Below, one piece after another: positions 16,571 through 24,874 of a stretch of 40,201 nucleotides of DNA (position 1 is its first letter; the number at the start of each line of letters is the position of its first letter). The stretch comes from an uncultured Lachnospiraceae bacterium (GTDB lineage Bacteria; Bacillota; Clostridia; Lachnospirales; Lachnospiraceae), in contig CANOCU010000031.1 of the NCBI GenBank assembly GCA_947564645.1, positions 1-40,201 of the forward strand, written 5' to 3'. Both the position numbers and the translations under genes were made by a program. A model generated the notes under the pieces. The model did no database searches, had not been told where the DNA came from, and worked only from the letters and a program-made list of their open reading frames with translations.

Positions 16571-16605
16571 GAGCAGAACTGTCGGTTACATGGATGGTTC
16601 TGCTC
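16571..16605 (+). other. Hairpin after the hypB operon
   Basis: GAGCAGAAC (16571-16579) pairs perfectly with GTTCTGCTC (16597-16605) across a 17-nt loop, 17 nt after the stop of the membrane protein gene. There is no T-run; a true terminator follows, so this may protect the 3' end. Confidence 0.55.
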
Positions 16606-16618
16606 GCACTCTGATGAT

Positions 16619-16654
16619 AAACGGAAGTTGGAGGAAATCTGACATCCGTTTTTT
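16619..16654 (+). terminator. Terminator of the hypB operon
   Basis: AAACGGA (16619-16625) pairs with TCCGTTT (16645-16651), ending in six T (16649-16654). The stem is short with a long loop, but the T-run is clear. Confidence 0.7.
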
Positions 16655-16730
16655 ATGTTGCGTCTCATTTTAAAGAGGTAACCAAAACAGAAACCAAAAG
16701 ATTAAAAGTGTAAAAAAAGTAATGATAATA

Positions 16731-16759
16731 TTGACCATATAATGTATTTGGCATATACT
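16731..16759 (+). promoter_or_regulatory. Promoter of the XRE/ImmA-IrrE/PIN-like island
   Basis: TTGACC (16731-16736), 17-nt spacer, TATACT (16754-16759), 44 nt before the XRE gene. The surrounding DNA is very AT-rich, and the XRE protein itself is the likely repressor. Confidence 0.8.
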
Positions 16760-16802
16760 ATAGTGGAAGCAGTTGGTTGTATCCTGTAAGGAGGAATACG
16801 AA

Positions 16803-17177
16803 ATGATCGATATGAATAGGATGATCGCCGGGAATATTCTTACAATTCTGAGACAGCAGAATAAGAAACAGATAGACCTTGCAGAAGCACTGCAGACAAA
16901 TAAGCAGACAATAAGTAAAATGTTAAATGGAGCACGAATGATCAATGCTGTGGAATTGAAACAGATCGCGGAGTTTCTTGGAGTAAGGATGGAGGAACTG
17001 GTTAAGGTTCAGCGAAATGAGATGGATACAGATCTTGTGCATGCGTTTATGGGAAAGGTTGACTCTGAACAGGCAAGAAATGCTCTGGAGATAGCAGATA
17101 AGCTTTCAGATATGATTTTGTTTCATCGGAAAGTACGAGAGAATGGAAGCGCGATGATGGAGGTGTGGGACTGTTGA
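16803..17177 (+). CDS. XRE-family helix-turn-helix regulator (antitoxin-like)
   Basis: A 124-residue protein. The ATG at 16803 follows AAGGAGGA. Residues about 9-65 form a Cro/CI-type helix-turn-helix: IAGNILTILRQQNKKQIDLAEALQTNKQTISKMLNGARMINAVELKQIAEFLGV. The C-terminal half (about 70-115) is helical and could dimerise or be the target of the adjacent protease. The stop overlaps the next start by one base. Base composition drops here: a sampled line in the next gene (17281-17340) has 23 G/C of 60, while one in the response regulator (19081-19140) has 31 of 60. Confidence 0.9.
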   Translation: MIDMNRMIAGNILTILRQQNKKQIDLAEALQTNKQTISKMLNGARMINAVELKQIAEFLGVRMEELVKVQRNEMDTDLVHAFMGKVDSEQARNALEIADKLSDMILFHRKVRENGSAMMEVWDC

Positions 17178-17998
17178 TGGGTGATGTTTTTGCCGAAAGC
17201 TTATATAAGAAACAGAATAGACAATTCGAAAAGATTAAGGAGCAGTCTGTAACTTTTGCGGCTAATTATTGCGGTAATACGATTATACGAGACTCGATCT
17301 TTGGTATTGTTTTGAACTATGCGAGAAAGAGAGAGCTTTCACTGGAAGTTCTCAGATTTCCGTTTCATGATGACGAGCTGTGGGCTTTTACATTTGTAAA
17401 AAGAGGAACTGTCTTTCTATGTGCCAATTCAGGGCTCTCCATGTGCAAACAGATTTTTGCAACGGCACATGAGCTTTACCATATTCGCTGTTATGCAGAG
17501 GATATCAACACAAGTACCATTACGAACGGCTCTATATTAGAAGCAAAAACATTCGATGACGAAGCTGCAACGCAGGAGGATTTGGAGGCAAATGCTTTTG
17601 CGGGGCTTATACTGATGCCGGATACGTGTCTGTCAGAACAGTTTAAGCTCTTTGGACTGTCCAAAGAGAAAATAGATGTTGATGATGTACTTGTTTTAAT
17701 GGATATTTTTGCACTTCCATATAAAGCAGTTGTTATGCGTTTGGTAGAGAGCGGAATCATTGTGCAGGAAAAAGCACAGCAATTACTCAAGGCAGACTCG
17801 AATCGTGTTATGCTTCGAATTGAACTGACTGGAAAAGCAAGAAGATGGCAGCAGACAGGTGAGCGGCTGCTTTATTATGGCAGCCTGCTTGAGAATCTTG
17901 CATTCAACTGTGAATATGATCTTCTTACAGCTACCAGAGAAGAGTCGGATAAGGCATACTTGGAGAAGATCAAAAAAGATTTTGGTGAAGAAAACTAA
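17177..17998 (+). CDS. ImmA/IrrE family metallo-endopeptidase
   Basis: A 273-residue COG2856-type zinc protease. The motif AHELYHIRC gives His98, Glu99 and His102, and the usual third-ligand region EDLEANAFAGLILMP (Glu134-Glu137) follows, so the active site looks intact. ImmA/IrrE proteases cut or inactivate a partner XRE repressor to relieve repression (ImmA with ImmR in ICEBs1, IrrE/PprI with DdrO). Start ATG 17177 overlaps the XRE stop as TGATG; an in-frame GTG at 17165 is the alternative. The extra ~120 C-terminal residues are of unclear role. The stop is 9 nt before the next gene. Confidence 0.92.
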   Translation: MGDVFAESLYKKQNRQFEKIKEQSVTFAANYCGNTIIRDSIFGIVLNYARKRELSLEVLRFPFHDDELWAFTFVKRGTVFLCANSGLSMCKQIFATAHELYHIRCYAEDINTSTITNGSILEAKTFDDEAATQEDLEANAFAGLILMPDTCLSEQFKLFGLSKEKIDVDDVLVLMDIFALPYKAVVMRLVESGIIVQEKAQQLLKADSNRVMLRIELTGKARRWQQTGERLLYYGSLLENLAFNCEYDLLTATREESDKAYLEKIKKDFGEEN

Positions 17999-18007
17999 GG
18001 AGGGTGT

Positions 18008-18817
18008 ATGGCAAATGAGAAATACGCCTTGCTGGACACAGATTTTATTTCCAAGATGTATTTGATACGCAAGGATGATACGAACAGGTTGATAGATAAA
18101 ATTATGGCAATGCCAGATTATATTTTTTATTGCCATAAACAGATCAGCATTGAAGTTTTGCAATATAATAATGCCGGACTGTCCGAATGGCTTGAAGCTG
18201 AAATTGTGGATCAGGCAATCTTACTTTACGATGACGAAGCGATCGTGGATGAACTTTCAGAAATTTATGGTGAATTGGCTCCGGTGGCATATATCAGGAT
18301 GCTGCGGATTGGCTGTGATGCATATAGAGATGGATATTATGAGGAAAACTTTGCTGCGGTATCAAAGTTGGATGCTTATAAGATTACACGAGAAGATTTT
18401 CTTGAAAAATTGAAGTTAGACTGTGATGCTATGGGAGCAGGACGAAACCTTGGTGAATTGAAATCATATGTGTTGCTGCAGTTCCTGAATATGAAATTTG
18501 GAGAACAGATTTATGTATTTTGTTCAGATGATAAAAATGCGCGCAATGGAATGGTTGCGATCGGAGGAGCTAACTGTATCAGCGTGTTGTCATCTTTTAT
18601 AAGACTTCGAAAGGAAATTGGTCTTAGCAGAGAAGAGGCGGAACCGTATATTAGATCTTATTTGAGTTACTGTCTGGGAAAAGGTCAGACCACGTTCAGA
18701 ATACAGGAGAATTCCAAAGAGAGACGAATGCGTAAAGTGCCATGTGAGCAGGTGTTTGACGAATTGTTTGCAGGCAGGATGGATGAAATGAAAACAGGGA
18801 ATCTGAAATATAGGTAG
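18008..18817 (+). CDS. PIN-like domain protein, candidate RNase toxin or effector
   Basis: 269 residues with no family name I can give with certainty. The N-terminus ALLDTDFISK supplies Asp10 and Asp12, and a possible second acid is Glu49 in ISIEVLQY. NLGELKSYVLLQ gives Glu150, and VFCSDDKNARNG gives Asp174 and Asp175. This spacing of acids is what PIN nucleases use for metal-dependent RNA cleavage. The last ~80 residues (IRSYLSYCLGKGQTTFRIQE to the end) form an extra charged tail. A strong GGAGGG site precedes ATG 18008. With the XRE and ImmA/IrrE genes upstream it completes a three-gene unit resembling toxin-antitoxin loci. The activity is inferred, not shown. Confidence 0.62.
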   Translation: MANEKYALLDTDFISKMYLIRKDDTNRLIDKIMAMPDYIFYCHKQISIEVLQYNNAGLSEWLEAEIVDQAILLYDDEAIVDELSEIYGELAPVAYIRMLRIGCDAYRDGYYEENFAAVSKLDAYKITREDFLEKLKLDCDAMGAGRNLGELKSYVLLQFLNMKFGEQIYVFCSDDKNARNGMVAIGGANCISVLSSFIRLRKEIGLSREEAEPYIRSYLSYCLGKGQTTFRIQENSKERRMRKVPCEQVFDELFAGRMDEMKTGNLKYR

Positions 18818-18859
18818 AATCTTTCGGAAAATGAAAGTTAAGCAGAAAGGCAGACAGAC

Positions 18860-19534
18860 ATGTACAGAATATTGATCGTTGAGGATGATACCGTAATTTC
18901 GGAGCAGGTTAGTAAGTATCTTTCCAGATGGGGTTACGAGACGGCCTGCGCGGAGGACTTCGAGGACATTCTGCCGCAGTTTGTCTCCTTTGACCCCCAG
19001 CTGGTGCTGCTGGATATCGGACTGCCCTTTTATAATGGTTATTACTGGTGCGGCGAGATCAGGAAGATCTCGCAGGTGCCGGTGGTGTTCGTCTCGTCCG
19101 CCGCAGACAATATGAATATCGTGATGGCGATGAATATGGGCGGGGACGACTTTATCGTGAAGCCTTTTGACCTGGAGGTGCTCCTGGCCAAGGTGCAGGC
19201 GATCCTGCGGCGGACCTATGCTTTTCAAAACCAGTCGGCAGTGATGGAGCATAGGAATGTGATCCTGAATCTGGCGGACATGAGCCTGTTGTATCAGGGC
19301 GTGAAGCTGGAGCTGTCAAAGAATGAATTCCGTATTCTGCAGCTTCTCTATGAGAATGCGGGGAAGACAGTCGGCCGGGAAACGATCATGAAGCGGTTGT
19401 GGGACAATGAGTGTTTCGTGGATGACAATACGCTGACCGTGAATATGAACCGTCTGCGCAGGAAGCTGGAGGAGGCGGGGGTCAGGGATTTTATCCTGAC
19501 AAAAAAGGGCGTCGGGTATCAATTAAGCGATTGA
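18860..19534 (+). CDS. OmpR-family response regulator (BceR-like)
   Basis: 224 residues. The receiver domain holds the acidic pair in IVEDD, phospho-acceptor Asp52 in LVLLDIGLP, Ser79-Ser80 in VFVSS and Lys101 in FIVKPFD. The C-terminal winged helix (about 130-222) includes ELSKNEFRILQLLYENAGKTVGRETIMKRLW and a final TKKGVGYQL. The GLPFYNGYYWCGEIRK stretch is typical of regulators in bacitracin-type sensing modules. AAAGG precedes the ATG. It is likely activated by the kinase that follows and in turn drives the ABC transporter genes downstream. Confidence 0.94.
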   Translation: MYRILIVEDDTVISEQVSKYLSRWGYETACAEDFEDILPQFVSFDPQLVLLDIGLPFYNGYYWCGEIRKISQVPVVFVSSAADNMNIVMAMNMGGDDFIVKPFDLEVLLAKVQAILRRTYAFQNQSAVMEHRNVILNLADMSLLYQGVKLELSKNEFRILQLLYENAGKTVGRETIMKRLWDNECFVDDNTLTVNMNRLRRKLEEAGVRDFILTKKGVGYQLSD

Positions 19535-19617
19535 GAAGAGAAATCTGCCATCGCAAATGTCGCTGCTATGAGCAGTCGGCAGCTGTGAATCGTAACGGGA
19601 GAAAGGAAAAAAGTGCC

Positions 19618-20670
19618 ATGGAACGCAGAAAGCAAAGTTTTCAGATCGGGAGATCCTATCTGAAAGAAAAATACAGAACCATACTGGCCTATGTCTTTAT
19701 CGTGGCAGTCTTCTTTCTGGTCGCCTTTCTCTATGGTTACGAGCAGATTTATCTAAATATGTTGTATGCGGTGTTCCTGACGCTGTTTTTCGGCGGGATA
19801 TTTCTGGCAGTGGATTTCCTGCGGTATTACAGACGGTGCCGGACATTGCTTCTGGCTCTGGAGCAGGAAGAGGTGCGGGAGGAAAATCTGCCCGAGGCGG
19901 CAGGACTGCAGGAATCTCTGTACCAGGAACTTCTGGAAGAGATGCGGCAGGAGAAACGGAAGTTTCTGACGCAGTACGACGAGAAGAAGAAGGACATGGC
20001 GGACTACTATACCATGTGGACCCATCAGATCAAGACGCCCATCGCCGCGCTGCGGCTGCTTTTGCAGGACGACGATGCGGATACAGGGGAGGACGGGCAG
20101 CGCAGCGGCGGGCGGCAGGCGCAGCGGGAGGAGCTTTTCAAGATCGAACAGTATGCGCAGATGGCGCTTTATTTCGCCAGACTGGACAGCCTCTCTTCGG
20201 ATCTTCTTTTCCGGAACTGTGAGGTACGGGAGATCGTCAAGCAGGCGGTGCGCAAATATGCGGTCCTGTTTTTGCGCAGCGGTCTTTCCTTTGCGTTGGA
20301 GGAATTTGAGATCCGGGTGGTGACGGATGAGAAATGGCTGTCCTTTGTGATAGAACAGGTCTTCTCCAATGCGCTGAAATATACCCGTCAGGGCGGCATT
20401 GCGATCTACGGCGCAGATGTAGCGGGCAACAGGCAGCAGGGCAGAGTTTCTTATTTTGTGATCGAGGATACGGGGATCGGGATCCGGGAGAGCGACCTGC
20501 CGAGAATCTTCGAGCGGGGCTTTACCGGCTACAACGGACGGATGGAAAGGAAATCGACGGGAATCGGGCTGTATCTGTGCGACCAGATCATGGGCAGAAT
20601 GTCCCATACGATCCGTGTGAGTTCTGTGCCGGGAAGAGGAACGAAGGTCATCCTGGGATTTGCGCAGTAG
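19618..20670 (+). CDS. Intramembrane-sensing histidine kinase (BceS-like)
   Basis: 350 residues. Two transmembrane helices at about 22-38 and 48-66 are separated by only a few residues, so there is no extracellular sensor; such kinases take their signal from a Bce-type ABC transporter. The H-box is TMWTHQIKTPIAALRL with His136. N, G1 and G2 boxes are visible in VFSNALKYT, EDTGIGIRESDLPRIFERGFTG and STGIGLYLC. Start ATG 19618 is about 11 nt after AAGG; the in-frame TTG at 19531, overlapping the regulator stop, has no good site. The stretch DADTGEDGQRSGGRQ after the H-box is an unusual polar insertion. Confidence 0.92.
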   Translation: MERRKQSFQIGRSYLKEKYRTILAYVFIVAVFFLVAFLYGYEQIYLNMLYAVFLTLFFGGIFLAVDFLRYYRRCRTLLLALEQEEVREENLPEAAGLQESLYQELLEEMRQEKRKFLTQYDEKKKDMADYYTMWTHQIKTPIAALRLLLQDDDADTGEDGQRSGGRQAQREELFKIEQYAQMALYFARLDSLSSDLLFRNCEVREIVKQAVRKYAVLFLRSGLSFALEEFEIRVVTDEKWLSFVIEQVFSNALKYTRQGGIAIYGADVAGNRQQGRVSYFVIEDTGIGIRESDLPRIFERGFTGYNGRMERKSTGIGLYLCDQIMGRMSHTIRVSSVPGRGTKVILGFAQ

Positions 20671-20837
20671 AAATCTTGCTTTTCATGCATATCTGTGGTG
20701 CAACGGACAGGGAGCGGAAGAGAAAGAGAAGGGGACGGAGAGTATGAAACCGCAGAGTTGCCGGCGGATGCCCTGCAGAGGGGTAAGGCATTGTGAATGG
20801 TACCCTTATATAAGTGACAGAAATGTAAGGTTGAAGG

Positions 20838-20876
20838 GAAGAAATGTTAGCCGGATGCATGGCAGGACATTTCTTC
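20838..20876 (+). promoter_or_regulatory. Hairpin in the 309-nt gap before the BceA-like gene
   Basis: GAAGAAATGT (20838-20847) pairs perfectly with ACATTTCTTC (20867-20876); G-U and A-U pairs can extend it, and a pyrimidine-rich TTTCTC follows. It may be an attenuator or processing element separating kinase and transporter expression. Apart from this, 20671-20979 shows no confident promoter, only a TATATA at 20807 without a well spaced -35. A 48-codon ORF at 20744-20887 looks incidental. Confidence 0.45.
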
Positions 20877-20979
20877 TTTCTCTATAATCGTAAGAGTAAG
20901 GAAGAGAAAACGGCCGGCTGCGACAGGTACGGCCGGAAGGAGAAGAATTCCGGGAAAAGAAAAGGAGTGGAACCACATT

Positions 20980-21768
20980 ATGTCATTGTTGGAAGTAAGG
21001 AATGTAAAGAAGGTATATACCACCAGACTGGGAGCGGTCAAGGTGCAGGCGCTGAGCGATGTGAATTTCTCGGTGGAGGAGGGGGAGTATGTGGCGATCA
21101 TGGGGGAGTCGGGATCCGGCAAGACCACACTGCTCAACATTCTCGCCTCTCTGGATAAGGCTACCAGCGGCCAGGTATTGTTAAACGGAAAGGATCTGTC
21201 CCAGATCCGGCACAGAGAGATCTGCGCGTTCCGCAGGGAACATCTGGGATTTGTCTTTCAGGATTTCAATCTGCTGGATACGCTGTCTCTGAAGGACAAT
21301 ATCTATCTGCCGCTGGTGCTGGCAGGGGCCGGTTACCGGGAGATGGAGAAGCGGTTACAGCCGCTTGCGCAGAAGCTGTCCGTTGCGGATATTCTGGATA
21401 AATATCCCTACGAGGTGTCGGGTGGACAGAGGCAGCGGGCGGCCGTATGCCGGGCGCTGATCACAAAACCGGATATCATTCTGGCGGACGAACCGACAGG
21501 GGCCCTGGATTCCAAGGCGGCAAATAAGCTGCTTGGCCTGTTCGGGGAGGTGAACAGAGAGGGGCAGACGATCCTGATGGTCACCCACAGCATTCAGGCG
21601 GCCAGTCATGCGGGACGCGTGCTGTTCATCAAGGACGGCTGCGTGTTCCATCAGATCTATAAGGGCAGCCAGAGCAATGAGGCCATGTATAAGATGATCT
21701 CCGACGCCCTGACGGTACTGCAGACGGAAACAGGGGCAGATAAGTCCATCAAGAGAAAGGCGGTGTGA
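20980..21768 (+). CDS. ABC transporter ATP-binding protein (BceA-like)
   Basis: 262 residues. Walker A is GESGSGKTTLLN (about 42-53), Q-loop FVFQDFNLLDTLSLKDN, signature VSGGQRQRAAVCRAL, Walker [14 protein letters not shown] and switch His in LMVTHSIQAASHA. The DEPTGALD and FQDFNLLD forms are the usual ones for BceA/SalX ATPases. AAAGGAG lies 12 nt before the ATG. Start and stop frame it as partner of the following permease, whose start overlaps the stop by 4 nt. Together they would export or detoxify membrane-active peptides or free their lipid II-cycle targets. Confidence 0.94.
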   Translation: MSLLEVRNVKKVYTTRLGAVKVQALSDVNFSVEEGEYVAIMGESGSGKTTLLNILASLDKATSGQVLLNGKDLSQIRHREICAFRREHLGFVFQDFNLLDTLSLKDNIYLPLVLAGAGYREMEKRLQPLAQKLSVADILDKYPYEVSGGQRQRAAVCRALITKPDIILADEPTGALDSKAANKLLGLFGEVNREGQTILMVTHSIQAASHAGRVLFIKDGCVFHQIYKGSQSNEAMYKMISDALTVLQTETGADKSIKRKAV

Positions 21769-23828
21769 TCATAGAAATGAGGAGCGGAAAAGAATTGACC
21801 GGAAAAGAGACGGCGGCAGGCAGAGCATCGGCGCGGAGGATTCTGCCCGTCATGGCATGGAAGGGGATCCTGAGAAACGGGAATGTCTATTTTCCCTATC
21901 TGGCAGCAGGCATTTTCTCGGTGTTTATCTATTTTGTGTTTTCATCCATCCTGCACAACGATATCATCAGAGTGCTGCCCAGAAGCGGTTATGCGTGGAT
22001 GATGCTGTATATGGGAAAGGGGATCCTTTCGCTGATCCTGATCCTTTTCCTGATCTATGCGAACAGCTTTCTGGTGAAAAGGCGGCAGAAGGAGTTCGGC
22101 CTCTATCATATCCTGGGCCTGGAGAAGAAGCACATCGGCATGATGCTGTTCTTCGAGACGGTCCTATTGTATGCGGGGGCGCTGGCGGGCGGCGTGATAC
22201 TCGGCATGGCGCTGTCGAAGCTTTTGTTCCTGATGTTACTGCGGATGTGCAATCTGTCGGTGGATGTGCAGTTTGTGTTTGATCCGCAGGCATTCCGGGA
22301 GACGGCGGTCTACTTCCTCTGCGTGTTTGGCATGAATTTCGCGCAGGGGCTTGTGCAGGTCGGTAAGGCCCGTCCGATCGAGCTGATGAGCGGCAGTAAG
22401 AAGGGGGAAAAGGAGCCGAGGTTTTTGTGGGTTTATGCGCTTGCAGGCCTGGCGGCGCTGGTGTCTGGCTACTATATTTCCGTCACCTCCCAGCTGGACG
22501 ATATGATCTTTATCAACTTTGTGCTGGCGGTATTCTGGGTCATCGTGGGAACCTATCTTCTGTTTGCATCGGGGAGTATCGTTTTCCTCAAATGGATGAA
22601 GGGCCGGAAGGGAATTTACTATAAACCGGGCAATTTTATCACCATCTCAGGGATGCTCTACCGCATGAAAAAGAATGCGGCCGGTCTCTCCAATATCTGT
22701 ATTTTCTCCACGATGGTGATCATCACCCTGATCTGTACGGTCTCGCTTTATCTGGGCATGGACAGTCTGGTGCATTTCGTGCATCCTTATGATATGACGG
22801 CGCTCTACGGGGAAGAAAAGATCGACAGGGAAGAGGTGACAAAGGAGATCTCGGCGCTGGAAGAGAAATATGGCCTTGCGGCCACAAGAGTGGATATCTA
22901 TGACAGGATGAACCTTGCAGTCAGAAAGGAGAAGGACCGCTTTTTAGTCAGGCGGGAAAAGGAAAATTTTAGGGATTACGCGGAGGATTACCAGTTGGGG
23001 ATCCTGACAATGGATGAGTATGCAAGGATCGAGGGCCGGTCTGTCAGCCTGCGGGATCATGAAGTCCTGATCTATTGTAACGGTATGGATTATGGCTATG
23101 ACAGCGTTGATTTCTTCGGTGTGAAGCTGCAGGTACGAGAGGAGATCTCGGACTTTTTCCCGTATCCGAAGGCGGCGGACAATACCTTTGACGCCCGCTA
23201 TCTGATGGTGGTGAAGGACAGACAGGCGCAGGAAGAGTGTGTGCGGGTCTGGGCAAAGGCTAACGGCGTGACGGATCTGCCCGCTTTTCTGGAAAGCAGT
23301 TACCGGTTTGTGGGGATCGTCCTGGACGAAGAGGATGCGCAAAGAGACGCTTTCCTGGGAGAATTTGCGCAGTGGTGCCAGGGCAGGCCGGGATTCTTCG
23401 ACATGACAAACGGCGTGGAGAGCAGGCGTGATCTGAAGACCATGTACGGCGCGCTTTTGTTTCTCGGCATCCTGTTCGGCCTGATCTTCTTTATGTGCCT
23501 GATCCTGATCATGTATTACAAGCAGATCACGGAAGGCTACGAGGACAGAAATAATTTTGATATTATGCAGAAGGTGGGCATGAGTGACCGGGAGATTCGG
23601 GGCACGGTGGGCAGACAGATCCTGCTGGTGTTCGGGCTGCCGCTTGTGGGAGCCATTATGCACACGATGGCCGGCATGTTTATGGTCAGGAGGCTGATGG
23701 GAGCGGTGGAATTCTTCCGGACGGATCTGCTCTTCTTTGGCACGGTGGGTGTGATCGTGGTGTTCGTGGCGGTGTATGGCGCAAGTTACCTGCTGACGGC
23801 GAAGACGTATTACAGGATCGTGCGATAG
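21765..23828 (+). CDS. BceB-like FtsX-family ABC permease
   Basis: 687 residues from GTG 21765, which overlaps the ATPase stop and has AAAGG 4 nt upstream; ATG 21777 is the alternative. About ten hydrophobic segments are seen, with FtsX-like motifs KRRQKEFGLYHILGLEKKHIG near residue 105 and YEDRNNFDIMQKVGMSDREI near 590. Between the middle helices lies a hydrophilic region of about 220 residues (roughly 340-560: VHPYDMTALYGEEKIDREE to RPGFFDMTNGVESR). This is the large extracellular domain that defines BceB-type permeases and binds the peptide-lipid target. With the kinase and regulator upstream it forms a complete flux-sensing resistance module. The exact antibiotic cannot be inferred. Confidence 0.93.
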   Translation: MIIEMRSGKELTGKETAAGRASARRILPVMAWKGILRNGNVYFPYLAAGIFSVFIYFVFSSILHNDIIRVLPRSGYAWMMLYMGKGILSLILILFLIYANSFLVKRRQKEFGLYHILGLEKKHIGMMLFFETVLLYAGALAGGVILGMALSKLLFLMLLRMCNLSVDVQFVFDPQAFRETAVYFLCVFGMNFAQGLVQVGKARPIELMSGSKKGEKEPRFLWVYALAGLAALVSGYYISVTSQLDDMIFINFVLAVFWVIVGTYLLFASGSIVFLKWMKGRKGIYYKPGNFITISGMLYRMKKNAAGLSNICIFSTMVIITLICTVSLYLGMDSLVHFVHPYDMTALYGEEKIDREEVTKEISALEEKYGLAATRVDIYDRMNLAVRKEKDRFLVRREKENFRDYAEDYQLGILTMDEYARIEGRSVSLRDHEVLIYCNGMDYGYDSVDFFGVKLQVREEISDFFPYPKAADNTFDARYLMVVKDRQAQEECVRVWAKANGVTDLPAFLESSYRFVGIVLDEEDAQRDAFLGEFAQWCQGRPGFFDMTNGVESRRDLKTMYGALLFLGILFGLIFFMCLILIMYYKQITEGYEDRNNFDIMQKVGMSDREIRGTVGRQILLVFGLPLVGAIMHTMAGMFMVRRLMGAVEFFRTDLLFFGTVGVIVVFVAVYGASYLLTAKTYYRIVR

Positions 23829-23835
23829 GGGAACC

Positions 23836-23847
23836 TTTCCATGGAAA
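23836..23847. repeat. 12-bp palindrome between convergent genes
   Basis: TTTCCATGGAAA is a perfect palindrome, extendable by one C-G pair on each side (23835-23848), in the 41-nt gap between the permease stop and the minus-strand hydrolase stop. It forms at best a weak hairpin and has no T-run. Confidence 0.4.
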
Positions 23848-23869
23848 GCAGGCCGGGAAGGAGCAGTTT

Positions 23870-24646
23870 TCAAATATGGATCACGTCCCCGCAGGATAAT
23901 CCGTGCAGACGCTTCATATGGTTTTTCATGAAAGAAAACTGTTGTGTCCCGGTGCAGTGGCAGGTGTAGTACTGCGTGGGGTAACGGTCCAGATACCCGG
24001 CATAGTGTTTGAGCGTGTCATCGAGCGGCAGCTTGGAGAAATGGAAGCCGCCGATCAGGACATCGGGCTTAAACCAGTCGACGATATCCAGTACTCCCTT
24101 GTGAGAACAGCCGCTGAACAGGATTTTTCGGCGGCTTTCTTCGATGAGAAGGTAATGTTCATGGCGGAAATCTTCCGGGTAGAAGACGCCGTCTTCCAAC
24201 AGGGTAAGGCCGAAAGCGCCCAGATCGTGTTTCTTCCTGGCATGATTACAGGAATGGAGTGTTATGCCGTCGGCAAGGACGGTGTCGCCTTCGGTAAAGA
24301 CCAGCCGTTCATGCTGCATGAGGGCAGTATCCAGGCCGATGTATTTTGTGGTGCCATGATAGTGGGGCTCGAAGGCATGACGATTTACGTAGACGGGAGC
24401 GGTACTGTTCTGTGCAAGGAAACAGGAGAGGCCGCCGCCGTGATCGTAGTGACCGTGGGACAGGACGGCGATATCCACCGCCGCAAGGTCAATACCGAGC
24501 GCGGCGGCATTGCGCGAGAAGAGGTCGGTCTGACCCATATCAAAAAGAATCTTGTGGCCTGCGGTCTCGATATACAGGCTTAAGCCGTGTTCGGCTGACA
24601 GATCCGGCCTTGCGGTGGTGTTTTCCAGGAGCGTTGTGATCTTCAT
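23870..24646 (-). CDS. Metallo-beta-lactamase-fold hydrolase
   Basis: 258 residues. ATG 24646 is chosen for MKITTLLENT, with AAGGAC upstream; the longer frame to 24706 has no site. The hydrolase motif SHGHYDHGGG (about 75-84) supplies the metal ligands of the fold, with further candidates HARKKHD and GCSHKGVLD (about 175-183), and CHCTGTQQF near the end (about 232). The ENTTARPDLSAEHGLSLYIETAGHKILFDMGQTDLF opening is typical of the branch related to dihydropterin-ribofuranosylaminobenzene phosphate synthase, commonly annotated 'MBL fold metallo-hydrolase'. The true substrate is unknown. Monocistronic and convergent with the Bce module. Confidence 0.88.
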   Translation of the reverse strand: MKITTLLENTTARPDLSAEHGLSLYIETAGHKILFDMGQTDLFSRNAAALGIDLAAVDIAVLSHGHYDHGGGLSCFLAQNSTAPVYVNRHAFEPHYHGTTKYIGLDTALMQHERLVFTEGDTVLADGITLHSCNHARKKHDLGAFGLTLLEDGVFYPEDFRHEHYLLIEESRRKILFSGCSHKGVLDIVDWFKPDVLIGGFHFSKLPLDDTLKHYAGYLDRYPTQYYTCHCTGTQQFSFMKNHMKRLHGLSCGDVIHI

Positions 24647-24699
24647 GAGAAGTGTCCTTTCTGTCAATACATAATGGAAGTTTACTGCCAGATTTTCTG

Positions 24700-24728
24700 T
24701 TGGCAATGTGTCGTATCTATACTATAAT
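24700..24728 (+). promoter_or_regulatory. Promoter upstream of the GNAT gene
   Basis: TTGGCA (24700-24705), 17-nt spacer, TATAAT (24723-24728). It would give a 5' untranslated region of about 140 nt before 24875, long enough to hold regulatory structure, though none was recognised beyond the palindrome at 24744. Confidence 0.8.
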
Positions 24729-24743
24729 ACATATCATGCCGCC

Positions 24744-24755
24744 TGTCGATCGACA
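24744..24755. promoter_or_regulatory. 12-bp palindrome just downstream of the GNAT promoter
   Basis: TGTCGATCGACA is a perfect palindrome 15 nt after the -10 box, placed where a repressor would block elongation. The binding protein is unknown. Confidence 0.45.
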
Positions 24756-24874
24756 ATAATTTATAGTGAACGACATGAAAAATTACGTTTTGTCCCTGCA
24801 AAAGCTTCCGTATATGGTTTTGGCAGGAGAGGGAAACAGAAAACAGTAACCGTACTGGAAAGGGAAATAAGAGC

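Noticed and set aside
20744-20887. 48-codon ORF (MKPQSCRRMP...) in the gap between kinase and ABC ATPase
   Set aside because: Composition is Arg/Cys-rich without recognisable domain, and the frame overlaps the 20838-20876 hairpin; more likely untranslated spacer.
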